This document shows positions 13,466-20,733 of a stretch of DNA of 29,206 bases, piece by piece. A model generated the notes under the pieces. That model was given only the letters and a program-made list of their open reading frames with translations. It did no database searches and was not told where the DNA came from. This DNA comes from Candidatus Aenigmatarchaeota archaeon. GTDB lineage: Archaea; Aenigmatarchaeota; Aenigmatarchaeia; CG10238-14. A program made the position numbers and the translations under genes. The stretch covers positions 1 to 29,206 of the forward strand of contig JAFCCM010000019.1 in NCBI GenBank assembly GCA_017610225.1. Reading direction: 5' to 3'. Numbering within the stretch: the stretch's first letter is position 1; each line of letters starts with the position of its first letter.

Positions 13466-13849
13466 TTATTTCAAAGGTATGTGTTTACTTCCTCTTGTAG
13501 CACCTGCTCCAGGGCTAGAATGCTTTACTCTTCCTCTTGTTAAAGAGAATTCACCTAATCTATGACCTAACATTTCAGGTGTAATTGTAACTCTAATAAA
13601 CTCTTTCCCATTAAACACTCCTAATTTTGCATCAAGCATCTGTGGGATAATAACCATATCTCTTTCATGAGTTTTGTGAAACTTATCTGGTTTTTCTTTA
13701 ATTTTTTCCAATAAACCTCTCTGTCTATCACTAAATCCTCTCTTCATACTTCTTCTTTCACGGCTAGGGATGATTCTACTAAACTCATCTAGACTCATGT
13801 CTCTTAATTCTTCTAATTTTTTTCCTTTGTAGTAAAATTCTCTGGCCAT
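13466..13849 (-). CDS. rps19: 30S ribosomal protein uS19
   Basis: A 127-residue uS19. The archaeal N-terminal extension FYYKGKKLEELRDMSLDEF and RRSMKRGFSDRQRGLLEKI are followed by the conserved HERDMVIIPQMLDAKLGVFN, EMLGHRLGEFSLTR and VKHSSPGAGATRGSKHIPLK. It binds the head of the 30S subunit with uS13. GTGAG lies before the ATG. It starts 32 nt downstream of uL2. Confidence 0.97.
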   Translation of the reverse strand: MAREFYYKGKKLEELRDMSLDEFSRIIPSRERRSMKRGFSDRQRGLLEKIKEKPDKFHKTHERDMVIIPQMLDAKLGVFNGKEFIRVTITPEMLGHRLGEFSLTRGRVKHSSPGAGATRGSKHIPLK

Positions 13850-13881
13850 ATTCTCACTTATTTACAATAATACATATAAAC

Positions 13882-14586
13882 TTACTTCCTCTTTCTCCTA
13901 CCGGTTCTTCTAGATGCCACCGACCCTACCTTTCTTCCAGGTGGTGCATGTCTACTTACAGATTTTGGAATACCCGGTCTAGTTTTACCACCAAATGGAT
14001 GATCTACCGGATTCATTTTACAACCACTAACAATTGGATATAATTTGTTTCTTGCCTTTTTAGCATAGTATTTCTTTCCTGCCTTAATCCATGGCTTTTC
14101 TCTTCTACCAGAACCAGCAGGTATACCTATTGATACAAGACATTTCCCATCTATTTCCTTGGTTTTTCCTGATGAAAGTTTAATTCTAATCTTATTTTTG
14201 ACTTCTCCTACAACTACTGCAAAACTTCCAGAACTTCTACAAAGTTTAGGACCTGATCCAGGTCTGTTCTCTATTCCAAATATTCTCAATCCTTCTGTAA
14301 CTTTACCTACAGGGACAACACTACCTATACTTAATCCAGTCCCATAATTAATAACATCACCAACTTTCACTCCACCTGGTGCAATTTGAAATCTTTTTGA
14401 ACCATCTGGAAATTCGATAATCATTAATGGGGCATTTCTTGAAGGATCATGAATTATATCTGTTATTAACCCACTCTTGATACCCGGAGAAAGATTATAA
14501 CTGACTTTACCTGCATATCTATGACTAGGTGCTCGATATCTTGGTCCTCCCTTTCCTCTTGCTCTTTGAATTATTCTTTTTCCCAT
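13882..14586 (-). CDS. rpl2: 50S ribosomal protein uL2
   Basis: A 234-residue uL2, near the archaeal norm. It has GKRIIQRARGKGGPRYRAP, the OB-like part LITDIIHDPSRNAPLMIIEF, and the SH3-like domain ending in CKMNPVDHPFGG, the conserved His-containing region near the peptidyl transferase centre (about residues 194-205). The C-terminus PGRKVGSVASRRTGRRKRK is typical. It is needed for peptidyl transferase activity and subunit joining. The start is 8 nt after uL23 with AGGTGAG as SD. Confidence 0.97.
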   Translation of the reverse strand: MGKRIIQRARGKGGPRYRAPSHRYAGKVSYNLSPGIKSGLITDIIHDPSRNAPLMIIEFPDGSKRFQIAPGGVKVGDVINYGTGLSIGSVVPVGKVTEGLRIFGIENRPGSGPKLCRSSGSFAVVVGEVKNKIRIKLSSGKTKEIDGKCLVSIGIPAGSGRREKPWIKAGKKYYAKKARNKLYPIVSGCKMNPVDHPFGGKTRPGIPKSVSRHAPPGRKVGSVASRRTGRRKRK

Positions 14587-14594
14587 CTACTCAC

Positions 14595-14855
14595 CTAAAT
14601 TATTCCTAACCTGACAGCAACATCAGCCGCTTGGAACTCTGGTTTAAGTTTAATGAACGCTTTTTTTCTCCCTGTTCTTGTGACAAGTGTGTTGATACTT
14701 TCAACCTTAGCTTTGAATTCCTGTTCAAAAGCCTGTTTTATCTGATTTTTTGTAGATTTTCTATCAACAATAAACACTAATTTATTCTCTCTTTCCACTA
14801 GACCTATGCTCTTCTCTGTCATATGTGGGTATCTGAGTATTTTATACGGATCCAT
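14595..14855 (-). CDS. rpl23: 50S ribosomal protein uL23
   Basis: An 86-residue uL23. It has DPYKILRYPHMTEKSIGLVE, KLVFIVDRKSTKNQIKQAFE and VESINTLVTRTGRKKAFIKL, ending in AADVAVRLGII. It lies at the tunnel exit and binds SRP and chaperones. ATG 14855 is chosen over the in-frame TTG 14861. Its start overlaps the uL4 stop by 14 nt, implying coupling. Confidence 0.96.
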   Translation of the reverse strand: MDPYKILRYPHMTEKSIGLVERENKLVFIVDRKSTKNQIKQAFEQEFKAKVESINTLVTRTGRKKAFIKLKPEFQAADVAVRLGII

Positions 14856-15645
14856 TTTCAAAACCTTCCAATGATTTTAATGCTGATTTAGAGTATATAA
14901 TCAATCTACCTGGGTTAGATCCTGGTGCTAGGTCTTTGATTGTTAATTCATCGATTAATCTTACATCAACACCTGAAATATTTTTACCTGCTTTCAATAT
15001 CCCTTTGTCTTCTGTTACTACAAACAATGGTCCTACTTTTCTTTTGTATTTTCTTCCTCTTGTTTTTCCTCTTCCTTTTCTTACTTTCTTCTCTTTAGTT
15101 CTTTCAAGTTCTTTTTCCAGTCCCAGATTAGTTAATAATTCTCTAACATCTTTTGTTTTTTTAAGTGAATGAACATTATCCTTGACAACTAGCGGAAGTT
15201 TTATACCATCAATCACATGACCTCTTTCTCTGACATAATCTGATAAAGCTGTAGCTGCAAATGCAGATTTGAATGCGAGTAGATTTTCTTTCCTGTTTAT
15301 TTTTTGAATCCAAATTTTCATTGTTTTTGGGGGATGAGCTCTTCTACCTTTGACTGCCTGTGGAACTCTCCTTACTCTATAATTTAAAAAACCAGAACCA
15401 TGAATTCTTGGTAGTCTGGCACGAGAAATATTAATCATTGTATGCCTGACACGTCTTTTACCATGATAATGAACAGATGTTCTTTTACCTGCCATCGGAT
15501 CAGAACCATATGGTTGTCTGAGTAGACCTTGTAAAGAAAGAAATGATCTTTTGATTATATCTGACCTGACTTCTTGGGTAAATATTTCTGGTAATTCTAT
15601 TTGTGATGAGGATTTTCCCTTAAGATCTAGAACATTGACTTTCAT
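14842..15645 (-). CDS. rpl4: 50S ribosomal protein uL4, archaeal/eukaryal type
   Basis: A 267-residue uL4 with the archaeal and eukaryal internal region. It starts MKVNVLDLKGKSSSQIELPE. The tunnel loop is DPMAGKRTSVHYHGKRRVRH...RLPRIHGSGFLNYRVRRVPQA, then GRRAHPPK. The C-terminal half has GRGKTRGRKYKRKVGPLFVV and the globular end LTIKDLAPGSNPGRLIIYS. It lies on the exit tunnel wall. It starts 4 nt after uL3. Confidence 0.97.
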   Translation of the reverse strand: MKVNVLDLKGKSSSQIELPEIFTQEVRSDIIKRSFLSLQGLLRQPYGSDPMAGKRTSVHYHGKRRVRHTMINISRARLPRIHGSGFLNYRVRRVPQAVKGRRAHPPKTMKIWIQKINRKENLLAFKSAFAATALSDYVRERGHVIDGIKLPLVVKDNVHSLKKTKDVRELLTNLGLEKELERTKEKKVRKGRGKTRGRKYKRKVGPLFVVTEDKGILKAGKNISGVDVRLIDELTIKDLAPGSNPGRLIIYSKSALKSLEGFENGSV

Positions 15646-15649
15646 AAAT

Positions 15650-16633
15650 TCACCTTATTATCTCCTTGACATCTACCGGAACTATAGGTTTTTTACCCAC
15701 TCTTGTTCCATGCCTTAAAATAATTAGTCTTTTTCTTGGACCAGGGATTGATCCTTCAATAATCATATAATTTCCTTTAATTACACCATACTTTGTAAAA
15801 CCAGATTTAGGGGTCACTTCTTCTCCTTCTTCTCCGATTTTTATTATTCTTTTGTTGTATTCTGTCCTTTTCCAAAAACCCATTTGTCCAGCCTGAGGAA
15901 CTGTCCATTTAATCATTCTTGGGGTCTCTGAACCCATTGTTCCGACATGTCTCCTTTTACCATGTTGTTTTCTACCTCTAATCTTTACTCCAAATCTCTT
16001 GACAGGTCCTTGCCAACCCTTTCCTTTTGTTACTCCAATCACATCAATGTATTCTCCTTCCTTGAAGATGTCATTAGATTTGATTTCTTTACCTAGAATC
16101 TCCTTAGAATAATTGAACTTTTCACTAGTATCACTCCCCGAGAGTTCTATTTCAAAGATTTCTGGTCTTTTTTTACCTAGTCCTGAAGTCCTTGGTTGAG
16201 TCTTGACTATTAGCCTGACTTTCTTGATCTCTTCAAGATTTTTTTCTATTTCTTTTAATTTTTCTTTGTAATCGGATTTTCCTACTTTAATCTTTCTTTT
16301 CAAGTCTTTGTCTTTAGTCAATTTTTCATCCCAAATTTCAGAGAAAGTATAGAAACCATTTGTATTTTGTTTATAGAAACGGGCACCAAGAACAAAAAGA
16401 GAAGGACAATCCAAAATCGTAGCAGGAACACAGATTTGTTCTCCTTGAGTTGCAGAACCTTTTTTATTATCAATGATTAGGATTTGAGTCATACCAGCCT
16501 TATAGCCAGCAAAACCTGAGATTTGAAGTTTGTCACTATCTTTCCAATATCTAACTCTAGGATAGATTCTTCTGGTTCTTTTCTTTGGTACAAATGCTAA
16601 TGACCCTGATCTTGGTCTCCTTACTTCTGGCAT
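15650..16633 (-). CDS. rpl3: 50S ribosomal protein uL3
   Basis: A 327-residue uL3 and the first gene of this unit. The N-terminal RRPRSGSLAFVPKKR.RRIYPR and AGYKAGMTQILIIDNK are archaeal signatures. The conserved VIGVTKGKGWQGPVKRFGVK and GKRRHVGTMGSETPRMIKWT, then MGFWKRTEYNKRI, are near the peptidyl transferase centre. A TATA box lies about 35-40 nt upstream and GTGAGTGAT forms the SD. It heads L3-L4-L23-L2-S19-L22-S3-L29-aIF1. Confidence 0.97.
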   Translation of the reverse strand: MPEVRRPRSGSLAFVPKKRTRRIYPRVRYWKDSDKLQISGFAGYKAGMTQILIIDNKKGSATQGEQICVPATILDCPSLFVLGARFYKQNTNGFYTFSEIWDEKLTKDKDLKRKIKVGKSDYKEKLKEIEKNLEEIKKVRLIVKTQPRTSGLGKKRPEIFEIELSGSDTSEKFNYSKEILGKEIKSNDIFKEGEYIDVIGVTKGKGWQGPVKRFGVKIRGRKQHGKRRHVGTMGSETPRMIKWTVPQAGQMGFWKRTEYNKRIIKIGEEGEEVTPKSGFTKYGVIKGNYMIIEGSIPGPRKRLIILRHGTRVGKKPIVPVDVKEIIR

Positions 16634-16664
16634 TGATTATCACTCACTAAAATTGTATAAGAAA

Positions 16665-16675
16665 CTTTATAAAGG
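16665..16675 (-). promoter_or_regulatory. TATA box of the L3 operon
   Basis: CCTTTATAAAG on the minus strand, about 37 nt upstream of the uL3 ATG. The core CTTTATAAAG is symmetrical. A start about 25 nt downstream leaves a short leader with the SD. Between this and the next gene (16676-16785) I see only AT-rich spacer. Confidence 0.5.
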
Positions 16676-16785
16676 TTTTTACTTATTTTTGTTCTAACTT
16701 TAGTTTTGTTGAAATAAAGGGATTTTAGATGAGTTAGGATTTTGGAAAATTCTTAAAAGTGAGATATGGATAAAAATAGGTGTTA

Positions 16786-17061
16786 TTAAAGTCTTTCGAT
16801 TATTTTCAATATTTCTTGAGACCTTTCTGGATTAAGTGAAATCTCTACTCCATAATGAGTTGGTTTTGATATAATAAACCCATTCCTGATCAAATCATTT
16901 AGTAATTTTTCAACTCTCCTTCCATTTCTCTTGATTTTATTAGAAACCCACTTAATTATTGTATCTTGCGGTATATGTGAAGCCTTCCATTTTCTTTTTC
17001 TTGCTAATTTATCCAAAATTGTAGATCTAACTTGTTCATCTGACAGTTCTTTTCTTGCCAT
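16786..17061 (-). CDS. small winged-helix-like protein
   Basis: A 91-residue basic protein I do not know by name. It begins MARKELSDEQVRSTILDKLA, then RKRKWKASHIPQDTIIKWVS, KIKRNGRRVEKLLNDLIRNG, FIISKPTHYGVEISLNPERS. The helix-helix-strand pattern, with GFI...YGVEISL as a wing, resembles a winged helix. I choose ATG 17061; a GTG at 17070 adds three residues. A perfect 17-bp inverted repeat lies 15-31 nt upstream, between its TATA box and the start, so auto- or cross-regulation with the divergent HTH gene is plausible. Confidence 0.65.
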   Translation of the reverse strand: MARKELSDEQVRSTILDKLARKRKWKASHIPQDTIIKWVSNKIKRNGRRVEKLLNDLIRNGFIISKPTHYGVEISLNPERSQEILKIIERL

Positions 17062-17075
17062 ATAGTACACTTTTG

Positions 17076-17092
17076 ATACCTTTGAAAGGTAT
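17076..17092. promoter_or_regulatory. 17-bp perfect inverted repeat in divergent promoter
   Basis: ATACCTTT-G-AAAGGTAT. It overlaps the start region of the minus-strand gene, just downstream of TTTAAATATA (about 17100-17091 on the minus strand). A repressor site is inferred from symmetry and place. Confidence 0.6.
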
Positions 17093-17162
17093 ATATTTAA
17101 ATACTTATCTACTAATATTACTATAATTAAAATGTAATCATGGGAGTATATAGGTAATATCT

Positions 17163-17489
17163 ATGGAAGAAAAGTCTATCCTAATAGAAGCATTCGGCAA
17201 CTCTCCGAAAATGAGAATAATAGACTTTTTTCTAGATAACAAATTATTCGACTTCAGCAAGAAAGAGATTATAGAGGAACTTGGAATGAGTAAGACTACA
17301 TTCTATAAAGTTTGGGATGATATTGAAAAGTTCGGAATTGTCGAGATATCAAGAAAATATGGAAAAACAAAATTATACAAACTGAACAGAGAAAATCCAA
17401 TAGTCAAAGGACTTGTAAAAATAGAAAGAAATCTCATTCGAGAATCTATACCAAAATCAGAAAAAATCAGGATTCCTGTTAAAGTCTAA
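17163..17489 (+). CDS. winged-helix transcriptional regulator
   Basis: A 108-residue HTH protein. KMRIIDFFLDNKLFDFSKKE is followed by IIEELGMSKTTFYKVWDDIE, a clear helix-turn-helix with recognition helix SKTTFYKVWDDIEKFG, and the wing GIVEISRKYGKTKLYKLN. The C-terminal tail carries an ending IPVKV. The build is that of archaeal wHTH regulators acting on nearby promoters. It is divergent from another small winged-helix-like gene; a 17-bp palindrome lies between them and is its most obvious candidate target. No effector domain is seen. Confidence 0.82.
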   Translation: MEEKSILIEAFGNSPKMRIIDFFLDNKLFDFSKKEIIEELGMSKTTFYKVWDDIEKFGIVEISRKYGKTKLYKLNRENPIVKGLVKIERNLIRESIPKSEKIRIPVKV

Positions 17490-17527
17490 CCTAATCTTTT
17501 TAACTTTCCTACAACAATATCTATGTC

Positions 17528-18073
17528 ATGGATGAATGTGTATTTTGCAAAATAATCAAAGGAGAAATTCCATCCCATAAAGTCTATGAGGATGATGATT
17601 GTGTAGCTTTTCTTGACGTTATGCCCAGGAGTAAAGGTATGTGTCTGGTTGTTCCGAAGAAACATTATGTATTTTTTGACGATGATTTTGACACTTCTTC
17701 CAAAGTGTTTGACGCTGCATTAATAGTAGGAGAAAAAATCAAAAAATCACTAGAACCATTAACAGTGTTTTTCTCGGCGATACAAGCACAAGTCCCACAT
17801 TTTCATGTCCGTGTTTATCCTGTTTACAAAGATCAAATCCCACTTGGTGAGAATAAACCAATCGAGACAAACGAAGGAGAACTAAAAGAATTGACTGACA
17901 AAATTAAATCAGTAGAAGTTGAATGGAAACCCGAGCAAAAAGTAGTTGAAGTAATTAAAGAAGTAATCGTTGAAAAAGAACCTGAGCCAAAGACTAAAGA
18001 AGAAATTGAAGAAAAAATCAAAAAGGAAAAAGAAGATGAATTCTGGAGAAAAAGAGATATGGAGATGGCTTGA
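17528..18073 (+). CDS. HIT-family protein with long charged tail
   Basis: A 181-residue HIT-superfamily protein. The N-terminal C4-C7 pair (DECVFCKIIKGEIPSHKVYE) and H46 suit a zinc site as in HinT-type proteins. The HIT motif reads HFHVR (91-95): the nucleophilic middle His is present, but the third His is Arg. A coil-prone tail (about 130-181) rich in Glu and Lys follows. HIT proteins hydrolyse nucleotidyl phosphoramidates or dinucleoside polyphosphates. It is first in a HIT-DUF5680-HIT unit; the next ATG follows its TGA directly. Confidence 0.88.
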   Translation: MDECVFCKIIKGEIPSHKVYEDDDCVAFLDVMPRSKGMCLVVPKKHYVFFDDDFDTSSKVFDAALIVGEKIKKSLEPLTVFFSAIQAQVPHFHVRVYPVYKDQIPLGENKPIETNEGELKELTDKIKSVEVEWKPEQKVVEVIKEVIVEKEPEPKTKEEIEEKIKKEKEDEFWRKRDMEMA

Positions 18074-18562
18074 ATGGATAATCAATTAGATCTTGAAGAG
18101 TTATCTAAATTTTTAGTCAAAGCCAAAATCCAAAGTTATGCTGGAGACGGAAAAAAAGTTCAATCCCAAAGACCAGGTTTCAATGAATTGGAATTTTCTG
18201 AAGGAGACTGGAATTATAGAGATAGTTACTCTGGTTTTTATTCTGCCCCAGGTCAGGAAATAGTAAGGTATAAAGGAAAACCTGTATGGTCAATGGTTTA
18301 CAGTGGTGGAATGAATCAGAAATATCATGGCAATTTTGATTTTTCCAAACAAACATTTGGATTTCTAAAAAAAGCATTAAAACTAGTCGAAGAATCTAAA
18401 CCATTTAGAGGTCCTGAAAATTTCAAGGAAGAAAACTACAAGTATGTGAATGAAGTAGAAGGTGATATCAAATCTTTCAAAGGGACTGAAAAAATATTTT
18501 ACAAAGACGAAGAAGTTTTTATACAAGATTATATTGGTGGGTTAGTTGTTGGGGTAGAGTAA
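18074..18562 (+). CDS. DUF5680-like protein
   Basis: A 162-residue protein. LSKFLVKAKIQSYAGDGKKV, QSQRPGFNELEFSEGDWNYR, DSYSGFYSAPGQEIVRYKGK and PVWSMVYSGGM match what I remember of DUF5680, a domain of unknown role. The last part (DEEVFIQDYIGGLVVG) closes the domain. It is tightly packed between two HIT genes, with the start at the base after one stop and the next ATG directly after its TAA. The stable context suggests a shared substrate or product with the HIT enzymes. No catalytic residues are evident. Confidence 0.75.
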   Translation: MDNQLDLEELSKFLVKAKIQSYAGDGKKVQSQRPGFNELEFSEGDWNYRDSYSGFYSAPGQEIVRYKGKPVWSMVYSGGMNQKYHGNFDFSKQTFGFLKKALKLVEESKPFRGPENFKEENYKYVNEVEGDIKSFKGTEKIFYKDEEVFIQDYIGGLVVGVE

Positions 18563-19024
18563 ATGGATGATTGTATATTTTGTAAAATTGTTAAAGGTGA
18601 AGTACCATGTCATAAGATATGGGAAGATGAAAAACACTTAGCATTTCTTGGAATTTTTCCCAACACAGAAGGTATGACTGTCGTGATTCCAAAAAAACAT
18701 TATTCAAGTTACGCATTTGATTTACCAGAAGATGGCCTAAAAGATTTAGTCGTTGCAGCAAAAAAAGTTGGGAAATTACTCGATAAAAAACTAGAAGATG
18801 TTGGAAGAACAGCAATAGTGTTCGAAGGATTTGGAGTTGATCATGTTCATGCTAAACTATTCCCTATGCATGGAACAGACGATATGAAGAACTGGAAACC
18901 TATACATTCAACAATCAATAAATATTTTGATAAATATGAAGGTTATGTTTCATCCCATGACTCTGAGAGAGCAGATGATGAAAAGTTAGCAGAACTTGCA
19001 AAAAAGATTAGAGAAAAAGTTTAA
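18563..19024 (+). CDS. HIT-family protein
   Basis: A 153-residue HIT protein related to the first gene of the unit: DDCIFCKIVKGEVPCHKIWE (C4, C7) and IPKKHYSSYAFDLPEDGLKD. The HIT motif reads HVHAK (94-98); the catalytic middle His is kept and the third His is Lys. GRTAIVFEGFGVDHVHAKLF resembles the GalT-like arrangement HxHxQ in part. It has no long tail. The pair probably arose by duplication. tRNA-Gly follows 28 nt after the stop and may be co-transcribed. Confidence 0.88.
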   Translation: MDDCIFCKIVKGEVPCHKIWEDEKHLAFLGIFPNTEGMTVVIPKKHYSSYAFDLPEDGLKDLVVAAKKVGKLLDKKLEDVGRTAIVFEGFGVDHVHAKLFPMHGTDDMKNWKPIHSTINKYFDKYEGYVSSHDSERADDEKLAELAKKIREKV

Positions 19025-19052
19025 AAGAATACTGGGATAATATCATGATTGA

Positions 19053-19126
19053 GCACCGGTAGTCCAGTCTGGTTAAGATACCGGCCTTCCAAGCCGGCGA
19101 GGTGGGTTCAAATCCCACCCGGTGCA
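19053..19126 (+). tRNA. tRNA-Gly (TCC)
   Basis: The acceptor GCACCGG (19053-19059) pairs with CCGGTGC (19119-19125), discriminator A19126. The anticodon stem CCGGC/GCCGG encloses CTTCCAA, giving anticodon TCC. The T-arm is GTGGG-TTCAAAT-CCCAC. No CCA and no intron. A T-rich run follows. Confidence 0.95.
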
Positions 19127-19180
19127 TTTCTTCTTTAACAATCAAATACTTTTTTACCTTCCTAAATCCAATTGTTAAGT

Positions 19181-20461
19181 ATGTATGAAATAGTCACAGG
19201 CCGTTCACCAAAAGATCTTAAGAAGTTCGGAATAGAAGGGACTGGTTATCTTGGAAAACATATTGTTGGAAAAGGAAATGATGCTCACTTGACAAATAAA
19301 ATTCTAATAGATTTTTTACGACCACACGTAATTTTAATCGCGGGTAAGAGAGGTTCGGGAAAATCCTACTCATCTGCTGTCCTAGCCGAAGAAATGTCAT
19401 TACTTCCACCAGAATTATCACAAAACCTTTCAACAGTCATGATTGACACTATGGGTATATTCTGGAGTATGAAATATCCTAACGATGATCAAACTCTTCT
19501 CCTCGATAAATGGGGAATGAAACCTAAAGGGCTGAAAGATAAAATCAAACATTATGTCCCATACAAGCAAAAACAAGAATTCGAAGAATCAGAAATACCA
19601 GTTGATTTTGGGATATCTATTCAAGCAAATGAGTTCACACCAGAAGACTGGTCTTTAGCATTTAACCTTCCATTAACCAACCCCATTTCTCTAGGCTTAC
19701 AAAAAACAGTCAATCGATTACAAGAGTCAGGAGAAAAATTCATGATTGATGATTTAATAACAAAAATAAAAGATGACCGGTTGTTAGATACACATGTCAA
19801 ATCCTCTTTAGAAAATATGCTAACAATCGCTGATCAATGGGGAGTATTTGGAGAAGAAGGAGTAAAAATAGAAGACATAGTAAAACCAGGAACAATTAAT
19901 GTGTTTGACGTTTCAAGATTACGAGCAACAGAAGCATGGTCTGTGAGAAATCTTTTGGTAGCGTTAATTTGCAGAAAGATCTATCGACAACGAGTCATCG
20001 CAAGAAAACAAGAAGAACTTGCAAAAATGGGAGAAATCAAACTTGAAAAAAGATATCCTATGGTCTGGTTGATTATGGATGAAGCACATCAATTCATTCC
20101 AGCAGATACAACAACTGTTTCATCCCGTCCGATTCTTGACATAGTAAAGCAAGGTCGAGAGCCTGGAATAAGTTTTGTTCCAATAACCCAGATGCCAAAC
20201 AAGATACATCCAGAAGTCATCTCACAATGTGATATGGTTATTTCTCATAGGTTAACATCAAAGAATGATTTAGATGCATTACAAGCAGTTATGCAAAACT
20301 ATCTTATGGAAGACATGACAAAATCAATTAACTCATTACCAAAATGGAAAGGTTCAGCAATTATTCTAGACGATAATTCAGAAAGAATTTATCCAGTCCA
20401 AGTAAGACCTAGATTTAGTTGGCATGCTGGAGAATCGGCCATAGCAAAAATAAAATCATAA
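19181..20461 (+). CDS. HerA-like (DUF87) ATPase
   Basis: A 426-residue FtsK/HerA-clade ATPase. The N-terminal barrel region MYEIVTGRSPKDLKKFG is followed by Walker A IAGKRGSGKSYSSAVLAEE (about 57-67 for the P-loop), Walker B VWLIMDEAHQFIP, and the sensor/arginine-finger segment ILDIVKQGREPGISF...ITQMPNKIHPEV. HerA translocases act with nuclease NurA in DNA end processing; no NurA gene is here, and related DUF87 proteins have other partners. ATG 19181 is preferred to an in-frame TTG at 19172. It overlaps the small minus-strand gene by 6 nt. Confidence 0.85.
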   Translation: MYEIVTGRSPKDLKKFGIEGTGYLGKHIVGKGNDAHLTNKILIDFLRPHVILIAGKRGSGKSYSSAVLAEEMSLLPPELSQNLSTVMIDTMGIFWSMKYPNDDQTLLLDKWGMKPKGLKDKIKHYVPYKQKQEFEESEIPVDFGISIQANEFTPEDWSLAFNLPLTNPISLGLQKTVNRLQESGEKFMIDDLITKIKDDRLLDTHVKSSLENMLTIADQWGVFGEEGVKIEDIVKPGTINVFDVSRLRATEAWSVRNLLVALICRKIYRQRVIARKQEELAKMGEIKLEKRYPMVWLIMDEAHQFIPADTTTVSSRPILDIVKQGREPGISFVPITQMPNKIHPEVISQCDMVISHRLTSKNDLDALQAVMQNYLMEDMTKSINSLPKWKGSAIILDDNSERIYPVQVRPRFSWHAGESAIAKIKS

Positions 20462-20656
20462 AAGAAAAATATTCTCGCCATCCTTGTTTATCTTGCCTGT
20501 CTCAAGTAATCTTGTTTTAATCTTCTCATAATTTTCTGAGTTGATGTTCAAGATTTGTGCCATCTTAAAGACTTTCTCTTCGATCACACAACCTTCTTCT
20601 TCACAGCCTTGTTTTATCAGATTAAGTACAACATCTTCTTTATTTATTTTTATCAC
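20456..20656 (-). CDS. hypothetical small protein, about 66 residues
   Basis: A 66-residue protein I do not recognise. It consists of DVVLNLIKQGCEEEGCVIEE, KVFKMAQILNINSENYEKIK and RLLETGKINKDGENIFLL. The helical beginning and final strand pair look like a minimal winged helix. The only plausible start is GTG 20656 (GGTGAT context). It lies after the ftsZ gene but beyond its terminator. Its end overlaps the HerA-like gene by 6 nt. Function unknown. Confidence 0.5.
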   Translation of the reverse strand: MIKINKEDVVLNLIKQGCEEEGCVIEEKVFKMAQILNINSENYEKIKTRLLETGKINKDGENIFLL

Positions 20657-20683
20657 CTATTTTTATTCTGCTTAAAAAAAAAG

Positions 20684-20728
20684 AAAAAAGGGAGGGGGGT
20701 GTATTTCATATAGAAATAATCTCCCTTT
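20684..20728 (-). terminator. two-part hairpin terminator of ftsZ
   Basis: On the minus strand AAAGGGAG (20728-20721) pairs with CTCCCTTT (20694-20687), followed by a T-run. Inside, TATTTC and GAAATA form a second stem. It begins a few nt after the ftsZ stop. Confidence 0.65.
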
Positions 20729-20733
20729 AAGCA

